DNA from: Prauserella marina
GTDB lineage: Bacteria > Actinomycetota > Actinomycetes > Mycobacteriales > Pseudonocardiaceae
Reading direction: 5' to 3'
NCBI RefSeq assembly: GCF_002240355.1
Contig: NZ_CP016353.1
Location: 1,414,501 to 1,478,500, forward strand
DNA length: 64,000 bases
Numbering within the stretch: position 1 is the stretch's first letter; every line of letters begins with the position of its first letter. The translations under genes and the position numbers were made by a program. This document shows positions 36,637-45,909 of the stretch, in pieces. Under the pieces are notes generated by a model, which saw only the letters and a program-made list of their open reading frames with translations, was not told the origin of the DNA and did not search any database.

Positions 36637-37257
36637 ATGAGGACGATGGGCCGAACGGCGATGGCCAGGCTGCTCGCCGGTATCACGGTCATTGCCGCGA
36701 TCTTCCTCGCCGCCCCGGCGGCGTCGGCGCAGCAGGCCGTTACCGTCACCAACGGCGGGAGCTACAGTGCCGGGCTCTCGCCCGGCCCGGCGACACTGAC
36801 CGTGAACGGCGTCGTCTTCGTAGAGTGCGCGTTCTCCCCGATGTCGTTGTCCGTCAGCAGCGGCGGCTTCACGACGCCCGCCGACATCGGCGACGTTTCG
36901 CTGACGCTGACGAGTTGTCTCGCTGGCTCCAATCCGGTCACGGTCACCGGCTCGGTCGGCGACATCGTCGTCACCGGCTACAACTCGGGCACCCAGATCT
37001 CCACCATGTACCTCGGCCCGGTCGACCTGCACTACTCGGCTTTAGGCTGCGATTTCGACGTCGCGGGGCACGCGACGTTCAGCTACGACAACCTCGGCGG
37101 GCTGGACTTCTCGCCTGGCGGTCCGCTGCCGCCGGGGATCGCGCCGCTGCACGTCGGCGCCGGGGCCACCTGCCTTGGTCTCGTCAACGCCGGTGATCCG
37201 GTCGGATTCACCGCCGCTTACCAGATTTCCGGACCACCGTTCCCGGTCGTCTCCTAG
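36637..37257 (+). CDS. Secreted protein of unknown function (family 1, four-Cys)
   Basis: 206 residues from ATG at 36637, GTGGAG upstream. Signal peptide ends at A31 (ASA|QQ). Paralogue of the 33099 product: QQAVTVTN start, GGFTTPADIGDVSLTLTSC, MYLGPVDLHYSALG, CDFDVAGHATFSYDN, CLGLVNAGDPV. Four cysteines at equivalent places suggest two disulfides. The central part is shorter by about 10 residues. No known domain recognised. Separated by 96 bp from the next secreted gene. Confidence 0.85.
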   Translation: MRTMGRTAMARLLAGITVIAAIFLAAPAASAQQAVTVTNGGSYSAGLSPGPATLTVNGVVFVECAFSPMSLSVSSGGFTTPADIGDVSLTLTSCLAGSNPVTVTGSVGDIVVTGYNSGTQISTMYLGPVDLHYSALGCDFDVAGHATFSYDNLGGLDFSPGGPLPPGIAPLHVGAGATCLGLVNAGDPVGFTAAYQISGPPFPVVS

Positions 37258-37353
37258 CGGCGGCACACAAACGCGGGGGCGGACGACCGGGCCAGGTGCG
37301 ACCCGGTCAGCGGCTCGACGTCACGCACCACCTCGAAGAGGAAGCGAGAAACC

Positions 37354-38325
37354 ATGTTCGGGTTGAGAGTGCGCCGCCGGGCGGGGCGCAGCCGCCTCCG
37401 CCGCAGCCTTGTCGCGACCGGGGTCGCGGCGGCGGCCGGAGCCGCCGTGATCGCGGGCGCCGTTCCCGCGAGCGCGGCGGAACCACCCACCCTCGCGGGT
37501 GCGTGGGCACCGCTGAACCGTTGTCCCGTCGACGCTCCCGCGATGCTCGCCGCGGACGGCGCGCAGACGGCGGCGCTGTGCCTTGCCGCGAGCGGTGACA
37601 GCGGCACGATGCAGATCGGCGGCAAAACCGTCCCGGTCGGCAAAACGGATCTCCAGTTCGGGGTGACCCGAGCCGGTTCGACGTTCACGGTGGTCTCCCC
37701 CTCGGGTGGCGCGCTGTCGTCGGCGCCGGTGAAAGTGCCGGGCGGGCTGCTGAACCTGATGTGCCCCAGCGACATCCCGGTGATCTCCGGCATCTGCGAC
37801 AGGCTCGCCGACGCGAAGCTCAATGCCATCACCGCCTACGTCGAACCGGCGGGCGCTCCGAGCCAGTTCAACTTCGTCGCCGGTATCGGCGTCGACCAGC
37901 CGATCGTCAACCTGCCCATCAAGATCCGCCTCGACAACCCGATTCTGGGTTCGAACTGCTACCTCGGTTCGAACTCCAACCCCATCGTGCTGCGCCCCGC
38001 CAACACCACGAGGCCGGCCGTGGCACCCGTGCGCTTCGACGAGGACGGAACCCTCGACCCTGCCGGTCAGATGGGATACGTCGGCGCCAGCGGCGCCGAT
38101 CAGGCCGACAACACGTTCAGCGTTCCCGGAGCCAATGGTTGTGGTCTGTTCGGCGCTCTCGACTGGGCGGTCAACCTGCAACTCGGGCTGCCGTCTCCGG
38201 CTGGGGAGAACAGTTTCGTGCTGAACAGCACGCAAACCGCGTTCGGTGGCCACTTCACACCGCTGACCTTCGCGCCTGACCAGGGACAGCGCCTTTCCGA
38301 GCACTGGCACGCCGCCGTGCGGTGA
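37354..38325 (+). CDS. Secreted protein of unknown function
   Basis: 323 residues from ATG at 37354, with GAGGAAGCGAGAAA upstream. A twin-basic-rich N-terminus and signal peptide ending about A41 (ASA|AE). The mature protein has GAWAPLNRCPVDAP at the start, CLAASGDSGTMQIGGKTVPV, a GGLLNLMCPSD segment and PIKIRLDNPILGSNCYLGS, NSNPIVLRP. Paired cysteines suggest disulfides. I recall similar exported proteins only as hypothetical ones in other actinomycetes. It is not obviously related to families 1 or 2, but closes the same cluster and ends at a terminator. Confidence 0.82.
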   Translation: MFGLRVRRRAGRSRLRRSLVATGVAAAAGAAVIAGAVPASAAEPPTLAGAWAPLNRCPVDAPAMLAADGAQTAALCLAASGDSGTMQIGGKTVPVGKTDLQFGVTRAGSTFTVVSPSGGALSSAPVKVPGGLLNLMCPSDIPVISGICDRLADAKLNAITAYVEPAGAPSQFNFVAGIGVDQPIVNLPIKIRLDNPILGSNCYLGSNSNPIVLRPANTTRPAVAPVRFDEDGTLDPAGQMGYVGASGADQADNTFSVPGANGCGLFGALDWAVNLQLGLPSPAGENSFVLNSTQTAFGGHFTPLTFAPDQGQRLSEHWHAAVR

Positions 38326-38332
38326 CCGATCC

Positions 38333-38364
38333 GTTGCCCGGCAACCCGATGGTTGCCGGGCAAC
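38333..38364. terminator. Bidirectional terminator
   Basis: A 13-bp perfect stem GTTGCCCGGCAAC / GTTGCCGGGCAAC with a 6-nt loop, 8 bp after the secreted gene and 12 bp before the convergent nitroreductase stop. Confidence 0.8.
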
Positions 38365-38376
38365 GACTATTTCGGA

Positions 38377-39087
38377 CTATTCCGAGTGGCCAGCCGCGAA
38401 CACCATGGTGGGGATCTCAGGGCCAGGCAGTCCCAGTAGCGCCGACAACGCGGCATCGTCGAAACCGGACACCGCGCAACAGGAAAGACCGAGGGCCGTC
38501 GCGATCAGGTACAGGTTCTGTACGGCGAGGCCGGAGTCGACGTGCACCGTCCGGTAGTGGCGCAGCGGATACTTGTCGAAGGCCACGTCGAGCCTGGCGG
38601 TCAGGGCGAGCGACACGGCGGCTCGCGGGACGAACTCCGGTTGCAGGTACACGTTTTTCAGTGCGGGCAGCGGATCCTCGTCGTCGAGTTCGACCAGTTC
38701 GTGCGAAACGGCCTCGTAGCGGTAAACGCCCGGTTTGAGCTGTTCGGCCTTGCGGACGACGACGTAGGCGCGCAGCACGTCGAGCCCGCCCGCGCTCGGC
38801 GCCATGCCTAGCGGATAGTCGCTGACTCCGAACGCGGGAACGAAACGCTGCACCCCGACGGAAAACCGCAGCAGCGCGCTCAACGCGGTCAGTTCGAGGT
38901 CCCGGTCGGCGTAGTCGTATGCGGAACGTCGCCTCGCCAGGGTCGCGACAAGGTCGGCGCGCGGAGGATGAACGTCCGGCAGCGGAAACCGCCTGCCCGT
39001 GGTGAGCTGGTGACCGTTCGTGCTGGTCTGCGAATTCAGCAGCCGGTGTACCGCGAGTGCACGCTCGGTGGTTTCCCGGCCACTCAT
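38377..39087 (-). CDS. SagB/ThcOx-type nitroreductase-family dehydrogenase
   Basis: 236 residues from ATG at 39087, with GGAGGTG 5 nt upstream. The FMN-dependent nitroreductase fold is indicated by RRSAYDYADRDLELTALSAL (N-terminal FMN-phosphate binding RRS), MAPSAGGLDVLRAYVVV, and VHVDSGLAVQNLYLIATALG. SagB enzymes oxidise azolines to azoles in thiazole/oxazole-modified peptides, but no YcaO cyclodehydratase or precursor peptide is encoded nearby, so this stand-alone copy likely has another redox role. It is 71 bp downstream of the LLM oxidoreductase on the same strand. Confidence 0.88.
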   Translation of the reverse strand: MSGRETTERALAVHRLLNSQTSTNGHQLTTGRRFPLPDVHPPRADLVATLARRRSAYDYADRDLELTALSALLRFSVGVQRFVPAFGVSDYPLGMAPSAGGLDVLRAYVVVRKAEQLKPGVYRYEAVSHELVELDDEDPLPALKNVYLQPEFVPRAAVSLALTARLDVAFDKYPLRHYRTVHVDSGLAVQNLYLIATALGLSCCAVSGFDDAALSALLGLPGPEIPTMVFAAGHSE

Positions 39088-39158
39088 CAACACCTCCGGT
39101 CATGCCCCGTTCGGGCTGGGTCGATGGCATCGTAACCCGCCGCCGAGACCGGTGGTTT

Positions 39159-40154
39159 CTACTTCACCAGGTCGGCGACGAGCTGGTAAGAGCGTTTACG
39201 GTCGTCCTGACCATACGTCGTCGTGGTGATCATGACCTCGTCGGCGCCGGTGTCGGCGAGCAGCGACTCCAGTCCTTTGCGGACGGTCTCGGGGGAGCCG
39301 ACGATGTTGCTGGACATCCGCTCTTCGAGGAACACCCTGTCGAGGTCGGAGTAGTCGTAGGCAGCCGCTTCCTCGGGAGTGGGCAGCGGAATCGGTCTTC
39401 CCTTGCGCAGGCTCAGGAACGTGAGCCCGTTGGGCGCGGCGAGCCACTGGGCGTGTTCGTCGGTGTCGGCACACGTGACCGAAGCGCCCAGCATCACGTA
39501 GGGCTCCTCCAGTACGGCGGAGGGCTTGAACGAGTCGCGGTAGAGGGCGATCGCGGGCAGCGTGTTCTCCGCGCTGAAGTGGTGAGCGAACGAGAACGGC
39601 AGCCCCAGCATGCCCGCGAGCTGGGCGCTGAACCCGCTCGATCCGAGCAACCACACCGGCGGCTTGTTGCCCTCGGCCGCGACGGAATTCACAGGGCGGC
39701 CCTCCTCGTGCTCGAAGTAGCCGATCAGCTCGGCGAGCCGTTGCGGGAAGTCCTCCGCGCTGAGCCCTGCCGGACCGCGAAGGGCGTAGGCGGTGCGCTG
39801 GTCGGTGCCGGGTGCCCTGCCGAGGCCGAGATCGATCCGTCCTGGATGCAGCGCCTCCAGCGTGCCGAACTGTTCGGCGACCACGAGCGGGGCGTGGTTG
39901 GGCAGCATGACGCCGCCGGAACCGACCCTGATGCGCTCGGTCGCGCCGGCGACCTGACCGATCAGCACGGCCGTCGCCGAGCTGGCGATTCCCGGCATGT
40001 TGTGGTGCTCGGCCAGCCAGTAACGGTGATACCCGAGCGCTTCGGTATACCTCGCGAGGTCGAGCGTGTTGCGGAAGGCGGTGCCCGCGTCGGACCCGCT
40101 CACGACGGGCGAGAGGTCGAGCACGGAAAGCGGGATGTCGCGCAGCGTTGTCAC
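39159..40154 (-). CDS. LLM class flavin-dependent oxidoreductase (luciferase-like)
   Basis: 331 residues from GTG at 40154 ([17 protein letters not shown]). TIM-barrel luciferase-like monooxygenase of the group with LSVLDLSP.. at the N-terminus, [46 protein letters not shown] and a C-terminal [13 protein letters not shown]. It may use FMNH2 or F420; the substrate is unknown. It starts after the HelD-like gene (47 bp downstream of its stop) on the same strand. Confidence 0.93.
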   Translation of the reverse strand: MTTLRDIPLSVLDLSPVVSGSDAGTAFRNTLDLARYTEALGYHRYWLAEHHNMPGIASSATAVLIGQVAGATERIRVGSGGVMLPNHAPLVVAEQFGTLEALHPGRIDLGLGRAPGTDQRTAYALRGPAGLSAEDFPQRLAELIGYFEHEEGRPVNSVAAEGNKPPVWLLGSSGFSAQLAGMLGLPFSFAHHFSAENTLPAIALYRDSFKPSAVLEEPYVMLGASVTCADTDEHAQWLAAPNGLTFLSLRKGRPIPLPTPEEAAAYDYSDLDRVFLEERMSSNIVGSPETVRKGLESLLADTGADEVMITTTTYGQDDRKRSYQLVADLVK

Positions 40155-40201
40155 GCAACGGTTCAACGCGCGGGGACGGTGGCCGCATTCCCCGCGCGCG
40201 C

Positions 40202-42334
40202 TCACGAATCGCCAGGCAGCCAGTCCGCGTCCGAGGCGAGCACGGTGAGCTGCTGGGTCGCCCTCGTCAGCGCCACGTACAGCACTCGCCTGCCGGTGAG
40301 CGATTCCGTGATCAGCTCGGTGGGGTCGAGCAGCACGACGGCGTCGTATTCGAGCCCCTTCGATTCAAGGCTGCCGACGACCTTGAGCCGGTCCTCGGCC
40401 AGCCCGGTGAGCCAGCCCGTCACCTCACCGACCCTGTCCATGGCGCAGATCACGCCGACGGTGCCCTCGACGGCGCCGAGCAGTTCCTTCGCCGCGGTCT
40501 GCACCTCGGCTTCCGCCGTTGCCTTCTCGATGGTCTGCACCTGCGGGGTCAGTCCCGTCGCGCGCACCGCGCGCGGCAGGTCGTCGCTCTCGGCGTGTCC
40601 CTCCACCACTTTTGCCGCGAGATCGAAGATCTCGGCCGAGTTGCGATAGTTCGTGCGCAACGTGTACCTGCGGTGCTCGGTGCGCTGCCCGAAAGCCTGA
40701 TCCCGCGCCCGCCGCGCCTCGGAAGGGTCCGGCCACGAACTCTGCACGGGGTCGCCGACGACCGTCCAGCTCGCGTACTTCCCGCGCCTGCCGATCATGC
40801 GCCACTGCATGGGGGAGAGGTCCTGCGATTCGTCGACGACGATGTGCGAGTACTCGTCGTAGTGCTCCGGCCGCTGCCTCGCGCCGGAGCCGGTGTTGCC
40901 GCGCACCGGTTCGGCGTCCAGTTCCAGCCGTTGCCTGCGGCGGCGTTTGGGCGGGGGACCGAGCAGCACGCGCAGTTCGTCGAGCAGGGCGATGTCGGCG
41001 ACGGACCAGTCGCCGGTCCGCCCGGAAAGCGACCTGGCGAGCATGCCGGTCTCGGTGGAGTTCAGCAGTGGTTTGGCCGCGCGGGCTGCCCTTCGCTCGT
41101 CGCCGAGCCAGCGCAGTACTTCCGCCGGGTAGAGCACCGGCCACCACACGACGAGAAACCGGTGGAAGTCGATGCGCTCGCCGAGATCGGTGATCAGCTC
41201 GGCGCGGTCGAAGCTCTTGCCGTCGGCCTTCGCGTGCTCCTCGGCCTTGTCGGCGAGCGCGTCGAGCAGTGCTTCGGCGGCCCGGACCCGGGAACGGTTC
41301 GGCGGGCCACCGTGGGTGTGCACCTTGCGGCGCACCCGCTCCAGTTCCTTGCCGCCGAGCTTGAGTACCTCGCCGCGGTAGACGATGCGCAGCTCGGTCG
41401 GCGCCCCGGGCGGCGTGTCCCTCAGCGCCTTCAGCAGCACCTTGCGCATGCGCAGCGAGCCCTTGACGGCGGCGAGCGCGGCGGAATCGTGCCGCGTGCC
41501 CTCGATGCCGTCGAGTACCTGACCGAGCGCGCGCAGGTCGACGTTCGTCTCGCCCATCGAGGGCAGCACCCGCGAGATGTAGTTCGTGAAGACGCCGGAC
41601 GGGCCGACGACGAGCACTCCGGCGCCGCCGAGTTGCCTGCGGTAGCGGTACAACAGGTAGGCCGCCCTGTGCAGCGCGACGGCCGTTTTCCCGGTACCGG
41701 GCCCGCCGGTGATCTCGGTCACCCCGCGCCATGGCGCCCTGATGACCTCGTCCTGTTCCTTCTGGATCGTGGCGACGATGTCGCGCATCTGCTCGCCTCG
41801 GGACCTGCCGAGCGCGGCCATCAGCGCGCCCTCGCCGACGACGTTCATGCCGGGTGGTACCGCTTCCGGCATGAGCACGTCGTCGTCGACGTCGAGCACG
41901 TTCCGTCCCGAGCAGCGAATGACCCTGCGGCGCACCACGTCCATCGGTGCCTCGGCGGTGGCCTGGTAGAACGCGGCCGCCGCTGGAGCCCGCCAGTCGG
42001 TGACGAGGTTGTCGAACTCCGCGTCCCTGATGCCGAGCCTGCCGACGTAGACGGGCTCGGAAGAGGCGTGGTCTAGCTTGCCGAAAACGAGCCCCTCGTA
42101 CTCGGCGTCGAGCGTCTGCAACGTCTGATTGGCGTGAAACACCATCATGTCGCGCTCGAAGAGCATCGAAGCCTGCTCGAAAACGGCTTCGCGCGCGGCA
42201 CCGTGACCGATCTCGTATCCCTTGGCGCGCATGGCTTCCGCCTGGCTGCGCAGCTCGGCAAGCCGCGTGTATACGCGGTCGACGTGGGACTGTTCGATGG
42301 CGATCTCGGCCCGTCTGACCCGAGGTTCCGACAC
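40202..42334 (-). CDS. HelD/HelR-like UvrD-family ATPase
   Basis: 710 residues from GTG at 42334, with GAGGAGC 7 nt upstream. SF1 helicase core: Walker [13 protein letters not shown] (about residues 209-220), Walker [13 protein letters not shown], motif LRTNYRNS, and C-terminal [13 protein letters not shown]. An N-terminal coiled-coil arm ([20 protein letters not shown]) is present. HelD-type proteins bind RNA polymerase and recycle stalled complexes; HelR members confer rifamycin tolerance. I see no rifamycin-associated inverted element upstream, so HelD-like is the safer call. It diverges from rsmD. Confidence 0.9.
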   Translation of the reverse strand: MSEPRVRRAEIAIEQSHVDRVYTRLAELRSQAEAMRAKGYEIGHGAAREAVFEQASMLFERDMMVFHANQTLQTLDAEYEGLVFGKLDHASSEPVYVGRLGIRDAEFDNLVTDWRAPAAAAFYQATAEAPMDVVRRRVIRCSGRNVLDVDDDVLMPEAVPPGMNVVGEGALMAALGRSRGEQMRDIVATIQKEQDEVIRAPWRGVTEITGGPGTGKTAVALHRAAYLLYRYRRQLGGAGVLVVGPSGVFTNYISRVLPSMGETNVDLRALGQVLDGIEGTRHDSAALAAVKGSLRMRKVLLKALRDTPPGAPTELRIVYRGEVLKLGGKELERVRRKVHTHGGPPNRSRVRAAEALLDALADKAEEHAKADGKSFDRAELITDLGERIDFHRFLVVWWPVLYPAEVLRWLGDERRAARAAKPLLNSTETGMLARSLSGRTGDWSVADIALLDELRVLLGPPPKRRRRQRLELDAEPVRGNTGSGARQRPEHYDEYSHIVVDESQDLSPMQWRMIGRRGKYASWTVVGDPVQSSWPDPSEARRARDQAFGQRTEHRRYTLRTNYRNSAEIFDLAAKVVEGHAESDDLPRAVRATGLTPQVQTIEKATAEAEVQTAAKELLGAVEGTVGVICAMDRVGEVTGWLTGLAEDRLKVVGSLESKGLEYDAVVLLDPTELITESLTGRRVLYVALTRATQQLTVLASDADWLPGDS

Positions 42335-42446
42335 TCAGCGCTCCTCGCAGCTCAATCGCCGGGAAGGGGAAGAACGACAATACGCGTTCGCGCGCGAGGC
42401 ATCACCACGTCCCGGCCAGAGTCACACCTGCTGCGAGGATGAACGA

Positions 42447-43013
42447 GTGACCAGGATCGTCGCGGGGAAGGCCGGTGGCCGCAGGCTTCGCGTACCGCCG
42501 AAGGGCACGCGGCCGACCTCGGAACGCGTGCGGGAGGCGCTGTTCAACGCACTCGACGTCGCGGGTGAGCTCGACGGTGCCTCGGTGCTCGACCTGTACG
42601 CGGGCTCGGGCGCGCTGGGATTCGAGGCCCTGTCCAGGGGCGCGCGGAAGGTGCTGTTCGTCGAATCCGACCGGAAGGCGGTCGAGGTACTGCGGGCCAA
42701 CGCCGACGCGATCGGTCTCGGCGGCACCGTACGGCACGGCAAGGTGGACAGCGTCGTCGGCGAGCGCGCGGCGAAGGCGTTCGACCTCGTCGTCGCCGAT
42801 CCGCCGTATGCGGTGGATTCCGGCTCGCTGGCCACCGTGCTCGGTGCCCTCGTGGACAACGGCTGGCTCGCCGATGGCGCGCTGGTGATCGTGGAGCGGG
42901 CCACGCGAGAGGGCGAACCGCCGTGGCCGGAGGCACTGCGCGGGCTGAGGGTGAAGCGCTACGGGGACACCGCTTTGTTCTGGGCCGAGTACTGCGTCAC
43001 ATCTCGCGCATGA
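42447..43013 (+). CDS. rsmD: 16S rRNA (guanine(966)-N2)-methyltransferase RsmD
   Basis: 188 residues from GTG at 42447 (VTRIVAGKAGGRRLRVPPKG) with GAGG upstream; a longer frame is not homologous. It methylates G966 of 16S rRNA. SAM-binding motif LDLYAGSGALGFEALSRGA, VESD, and catalytic DPPY are visible. The product is followed 28 bp later by coaD, the universal rsmD-coaD pair. In related genomes rsmD follows recG/pyc directly; here 22 kb of accessory DNA intervenes. Confidence 0.96.
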   Translation: MTRIVAGKAGGRRLRVPPKGTRPTSERVREALFNALDVAGELDGASVLDLYAGSGALGFEALSRGARKVLFVESDRKAVEVLRANADAIGLGGTVRHGKVDSVVGERAAKAFDLVVADPPYAVDSGSLATVLGALVDNGWLADGALVIVERATREGEPPWPEALRGLRVKRYGDTALFWAEYCVTSRA

Positions 43014-43041
43014 GTCGTGCGCGCTTGGTAGCGTCCGCGCC

Positions 43042-43530
43042 ATGCGCCGAGCGGTCTGTCCCGGTTCCTACGATCCAGCGACCAATGGACACCTCGACAT
43101 CATCGTGAGAGCGGCGGAGCTCTTCGACGAGGTCGTCGTCGCCGTGCTCATCAACAAGAAGAAGCAGGGCCTTTTCACGATCGAAGAGCGCATCGAGATG
43201 CTGCGCGAGACGACCGAGCAGCTGCCGAACGTGCGCATCGATTCCTGGCACGGGCTGCTCGTCGACTATTGCAGGCAGCACGACATCGCCGCCATCGCCA
43301 AGGGACTCCGCTCGGTCAGCGACTTCGACTACGAGTTGCAGATGGCGCAGATGAACAGGGAACTCTCCGGGGTGGAGACCCTGCTGATGTCGAACAACCC
43401 CGCCTTCAGCTTCCTGTCGAGTTCGCTGGTGAAGGAAGTCGCGACCTACGGTGGCGACGTTTCGCAGATGGTGCCCGCCGTGGTGTACAAGCGGCTCACC
43501 GAACGACTGGCGTTGAACCCCGAGCGGTAG
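43042..43530 (+). CDS. coaD: Phosphopantetheine adenylyltransferase
   Basis: 162 residues from ATG at 43042. Adenylylates 4'-phosphopantetheine in CoA biosynthesis. Nucleotidyltransferase motif GSYDPATNGHLDII (TxGH-type HxGH variant: NGHL), EERIEMLRE, AKGLRSVSDFDYELQMA and FSFLSSSLVKEVA (ISSS-type C-terminal motif). TAGCGT 6-8 nt upstream of the ATG and absence of a Shine-Dalgarno suggest a leaderless transcript. Confidence 0.97.
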   Translation: MRRAVCPGSYDPATNGHLDIIVRAAELFDEVVVAVLINKKKQGLFTIEERIEMLRETTEQLPNVRIDSWHGLLVDYCRQHDIAAIAKGLRSVSDFDYELQMAQMNRELSGVETLLMSNNPAFSFLSSSLVKEVATYGGDVSQMVPAVVYKRLTERLALNPER

Positions 43531-43592
43531 CGGCGGGTGACCGTTCATCGCACGGTCACCTGATGATCACGAAATCCCGTTACGGTGCGAAA

Positions 43593-44012
43593 ATGGCCAA
43601 CTACCGTTCTCGCGTCGTCCTGGTCCTCGTGGCGCTCGTCGCCGCGCTGCTCGGCGGAGGGAGCGCGTTCGCGGCTCCCACGGTGTCCCAGGTGTCTCCG
43701 GCTCCGCTGGCCGAGTGCGGCGACACGTCGGGGTTCACCGAGGTACCGCTGGCCGATCTGCCTGCCGAGGCCACGGACACCTACGAACTCATCGAAGCGG
43801 GCGGACCGTATCCCTACCCCCAGGACGGGACCGTCTTCCAGAACAGGGAAGGGCTGCTTCCCGGCTGCGAGCAGGGTTATTACCACGAATTCACCGTCGA
43901 GACGCCGGGAAGTCCAGACAGGGGCGCGCGGCGCATCGTCACCGGCTCGGGCGGCGAGTTCTTCTACACCAGCGACCACTACGAGAGCTTCGATCTGATC
44001 ATCACCCCGTGA
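43593..44012 (+). CDS. Secreted guanyl-specific ribonuclease (RNase Sa/T1 type)
   Basis: 139 residues from ATG at 43593, with TACGGT 6 nt upstream as a leaderless -10; ATG at 43563 is an alternative. Signal peptide ends about AFA at residue 27. The mature part aligns block by block with Streptomyces RNase Sa: LPAEATDTYELIEAGGPYPY, QDGTVFQNRE, YYHEFTV (catalytic Glu), RGARRIVTG (catalytic Arg), TSDHYESF (catalytic His). It cleaves RNA after G outside the cell. No barstar-like inhibitor gene is beside it. It is inserted between coaD and sepIVA. Confidence 0.92.
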   Translation: MANYRSRVVLVLVALVAALLGGGSAFAAPTVSQVSPAPLAECGDTSGFTEVPLADLPAEATDTYELIEAGGPYPYPQDGTVFQNREGLLPGCEQGYYHEFTVETPGSPDRGARRIVTGSGGEFFYTSDHYESFDLIITP

Positions 44013-44130
44013 CCGGAACGTATCGAGACGTATTGACACGCCCGCACGGCGTTCCTGCGCGCCAATTCCCGGCCGAGCGGGCAGACTGAAGACCTGCCGA
44101 TGGGATCACACAGGCGCGAGGGAGTTGGCC

Positions 44131-44856
44131 GTGTACCGGGTGTTCGAGGCTCTCGACGAGCTCGTCACAATCGTGGAGGAGGCTCGGGGTGTCCCGATGA
44201 CCTCAAGCTGTGTCGTGCCACGCGGTGACGCACTGGAACTGCTCGACGACATCCGCGACGCGCTGCCCGGCGACGTCGACGATGCCCAGGACGTGCTCGA
44301 CAAGCGCGACGAGATCGTGCACAAGGCCCGCGCCGAGGCGGAGAGCACCGTCAACTCGGCCAACGCCGAAGCCGAACGGACCGTGGCCGAGGCCAACGCC
44401 GAAGCCGAACGGCTCATCGCGGAAGCCCGCGCCCGCGCCGAGCAGATGATCGCCGACGCCCGCGACGAGGCCGAGCGCACCGTGACGTCCGGCGAGGCCG
44501 AGTACCGCGATCTGACCGATCGCTCGCGCGCCGAGTCGGAACGCATGATCCAGGCCGGAAGGGACGCCTACGACAGGGCCGTCGAGGAGGGCAGGCACGA
44601 GCAGGCGAGGCTCGTCGCCCAGACCGAGGTCGTTCAGGCCGCGCACGGCGAGGCCGCCCGCATCGTCGACGAGGCGCACGCGGAGGCCGACCGGCAGCGC
44701 TCCGACTGCGACGGCTACGTCGACGGCAAGCTCGCCGAGTTCTCCGAACTGCTCGCCACCACGCTGCGCACCGTCGACTCCGGTCGCAATCATCTTCGCG
44801 GTTCGGCGCACCTCAGCGGTGGTCGCGGAACGGTCTACGACTACCAGGCGCACTGA
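44131..44856 (+). CDS. sepIVA: DivIVA-like cell-division/growth protein (SepIVA-like)
   Basis: 241 residues from GTG at 44131, with GGGAG 6 nt upstream. An N-terminal DivIVA-like domain (VYRVFEALDELVTIVEEARG, VPRGDALELLDDI) is followed by a long Ala/Glu/Arg coiled coil with near-repeats (ANAEAERTVAEANAEAERLI). Synteny with yceD-rpmF-rnc-mutM matches M. tuberculosis Rv2927c (SepIVA), which is needed for septation and polar growth. It probably associates with the cytoplasmic face of the membrane at septa and poles. Confidence 0.85.
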   Translation: MYRVFEALDELVTIVEEARGVPMTSSCVVPRGDALELLDDIRDALPGDVDDAQDVLDKRDEIVHKARAEAESTVNSANAEAERTVAEANAEAERLIAEARARAEQMIADARDEAERTVTSGEAEYRDLTDRSRAESERMIQAGRDAYDRAVEEGRHEQARLVAQTEVVQAAHGEAARIVDEAHAEADRQRSDCDGYVDGKLAEFSELLATTLRTVDSGRNHLRGSAHLSGGRGTVYDYQAH

Positions 44857-44975
44857 CGCGAAGAGGGCGCGTACCCTGGAGAGCTGAGCCGGAGCCTGCT
44901 CGGCGGCCCGACACGGGGCGTTGTGCCGAGGCTGCGCCGGTCTACCGATTCCCGCAGACTTCCCAAAGAAATCCG

Positions 44976-45638
44976 ATGCCTGAAGACAATTCCGGCCAGG
45001 ACCGTCGCGACGCGCGCGATCCGTGGCTGCTCGATACCCACGAGCTGGGCCGCAGGCCCGGCTCCAGCCTTCCCGTTCGCAGGGAGATTCCCGTCGGAAC
45101 GGCGCTCGGCGTACCCGACGTGATCACCGTGCCCGAGGGCGCCCCGGTCAGCGTCGACCTGCTGCTGGAGTCCGTCGTCGAGGGTGTTCTCGTGACCGGC
45201 TCGGCCGTGGCGCCGACGGAGGGGCAGTGCTCGCGGTGCCTCGATCCCATGAAGGGCACCGTCGAGGTCGACCTGACCGAGCTGTTCGCCTATCCCGATT
45301 CGACGACGGACGAGACGACCGACCCGGACGAGGTCAGCAGGGTCGTCGACGACCGGATCGACCTCGGGCCGCTCGTGCGCGACGCGGTCGTGCTCGCGCT
45401 GCCCCTCGTGCCGCTGTGCAGCGACGACTGCGCGGGATTGTGCACTGGATGCGGTGTGAAGTGGGCCGATCTCGACGCCGGACACGGGCATGAGACGATA
45501 GACCCTCGGTGGGCCGCGCTGGTCGAGCGTCTCGAGGAGTCGGAGGCTCAGGTCGCTGACGGTTCTGAGGATTCGGAGCCTTCCGCGCCTGCCGGGTCAT
45601 TTCCTGACGACACGTCGGCGAATGGCTCAGACCGCTGA
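44976..45638 (+). CDS. yceD: YceD family protein (DUF177)
   Basis: 220 residues from ATG at 44976. The YceD/DUF177 core has [20 protein letters not shown] and the C-terminal [17 protein letters not shown] cysteine motif. YceD homologues are linked to 23S rRNA processing/ribosome assembly and almost always precede rpmF, as here (78 bp). The C-terminal 40 residues are acidic and disordered. The 119-bp upstream gap probably contains the promoter of this ribosome-related operon. Confidence 0.92.
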   Translation: MPEDNSGQDRRDARDPWLLDTHELGRRPGSSLPVRREIPVGTALGVPDVITVPEGAPVSVDLLLESVVEGVLVTGSAVAPTEGQCSRCLDPMKGTVEVDLTELFAYPDSTTDETTDPDEVSRVVDDRIDLGPLVRDAVVLALPLVPLCSDDCAGLCTGCGVKWADLDAGHGHETIDPRWAALVERLEESEAQVADGSEDSEPSAPAGSFPDDTSANGSDR

Positions 45639-45716
45639 CCAGCTTTTGAGCACCAGCTCACCAGATCGACGAGCACGCTCGCGCCCGCGAGCAGACCTTG
45701 ATGAGGAGAACCAGCC

Positions 45717-45899
45717 GTGGCCGTCCCGAAGCGGAAGATGTCGCGTTCCAACACCCGCTCGCGCCGCGCCCAGTGGAAGGCGACGCCGATCCAGCTGGTC
45801 GCCTGTTCCAACCGCGCATGCAGGGAGCTCAAGCCCCAGCACGTCGCTTGCCCGGCGTGCGGCCAATACGGTGGCCGTCAGGTTGTCGAGCCAGCCTGA
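45717..45899 (+). CDS. rpmF: 50S ribosomal protein L32
   Basis: 60 residues from GTG at 45717 with GAGGAGAA upstream. [20 protein letters not shown] is the classic L32 start; a zinc ribbon CSNRAC...CPACG follows. Structural protein of the large ribosomal subunit. Directly followed by rnc (11 bp). Confidence 0.97.
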   Translation: MAVPKRKMSRSNTRSRRAQWKATPIQLVACSNRACRELKPQHVACPACGQYGGRQVVEPA

Positions 45900-45909
45900 G
45901 CTGCCGGCT

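Noticed and set aside
42335-42446. Rifamycin-associated element upstream of the HelD-like gene, which would identify HelR
   Set aside because: No matching inverted repeat was seen in the upstream sequence, so a rifamycin-resistance call is not supported.
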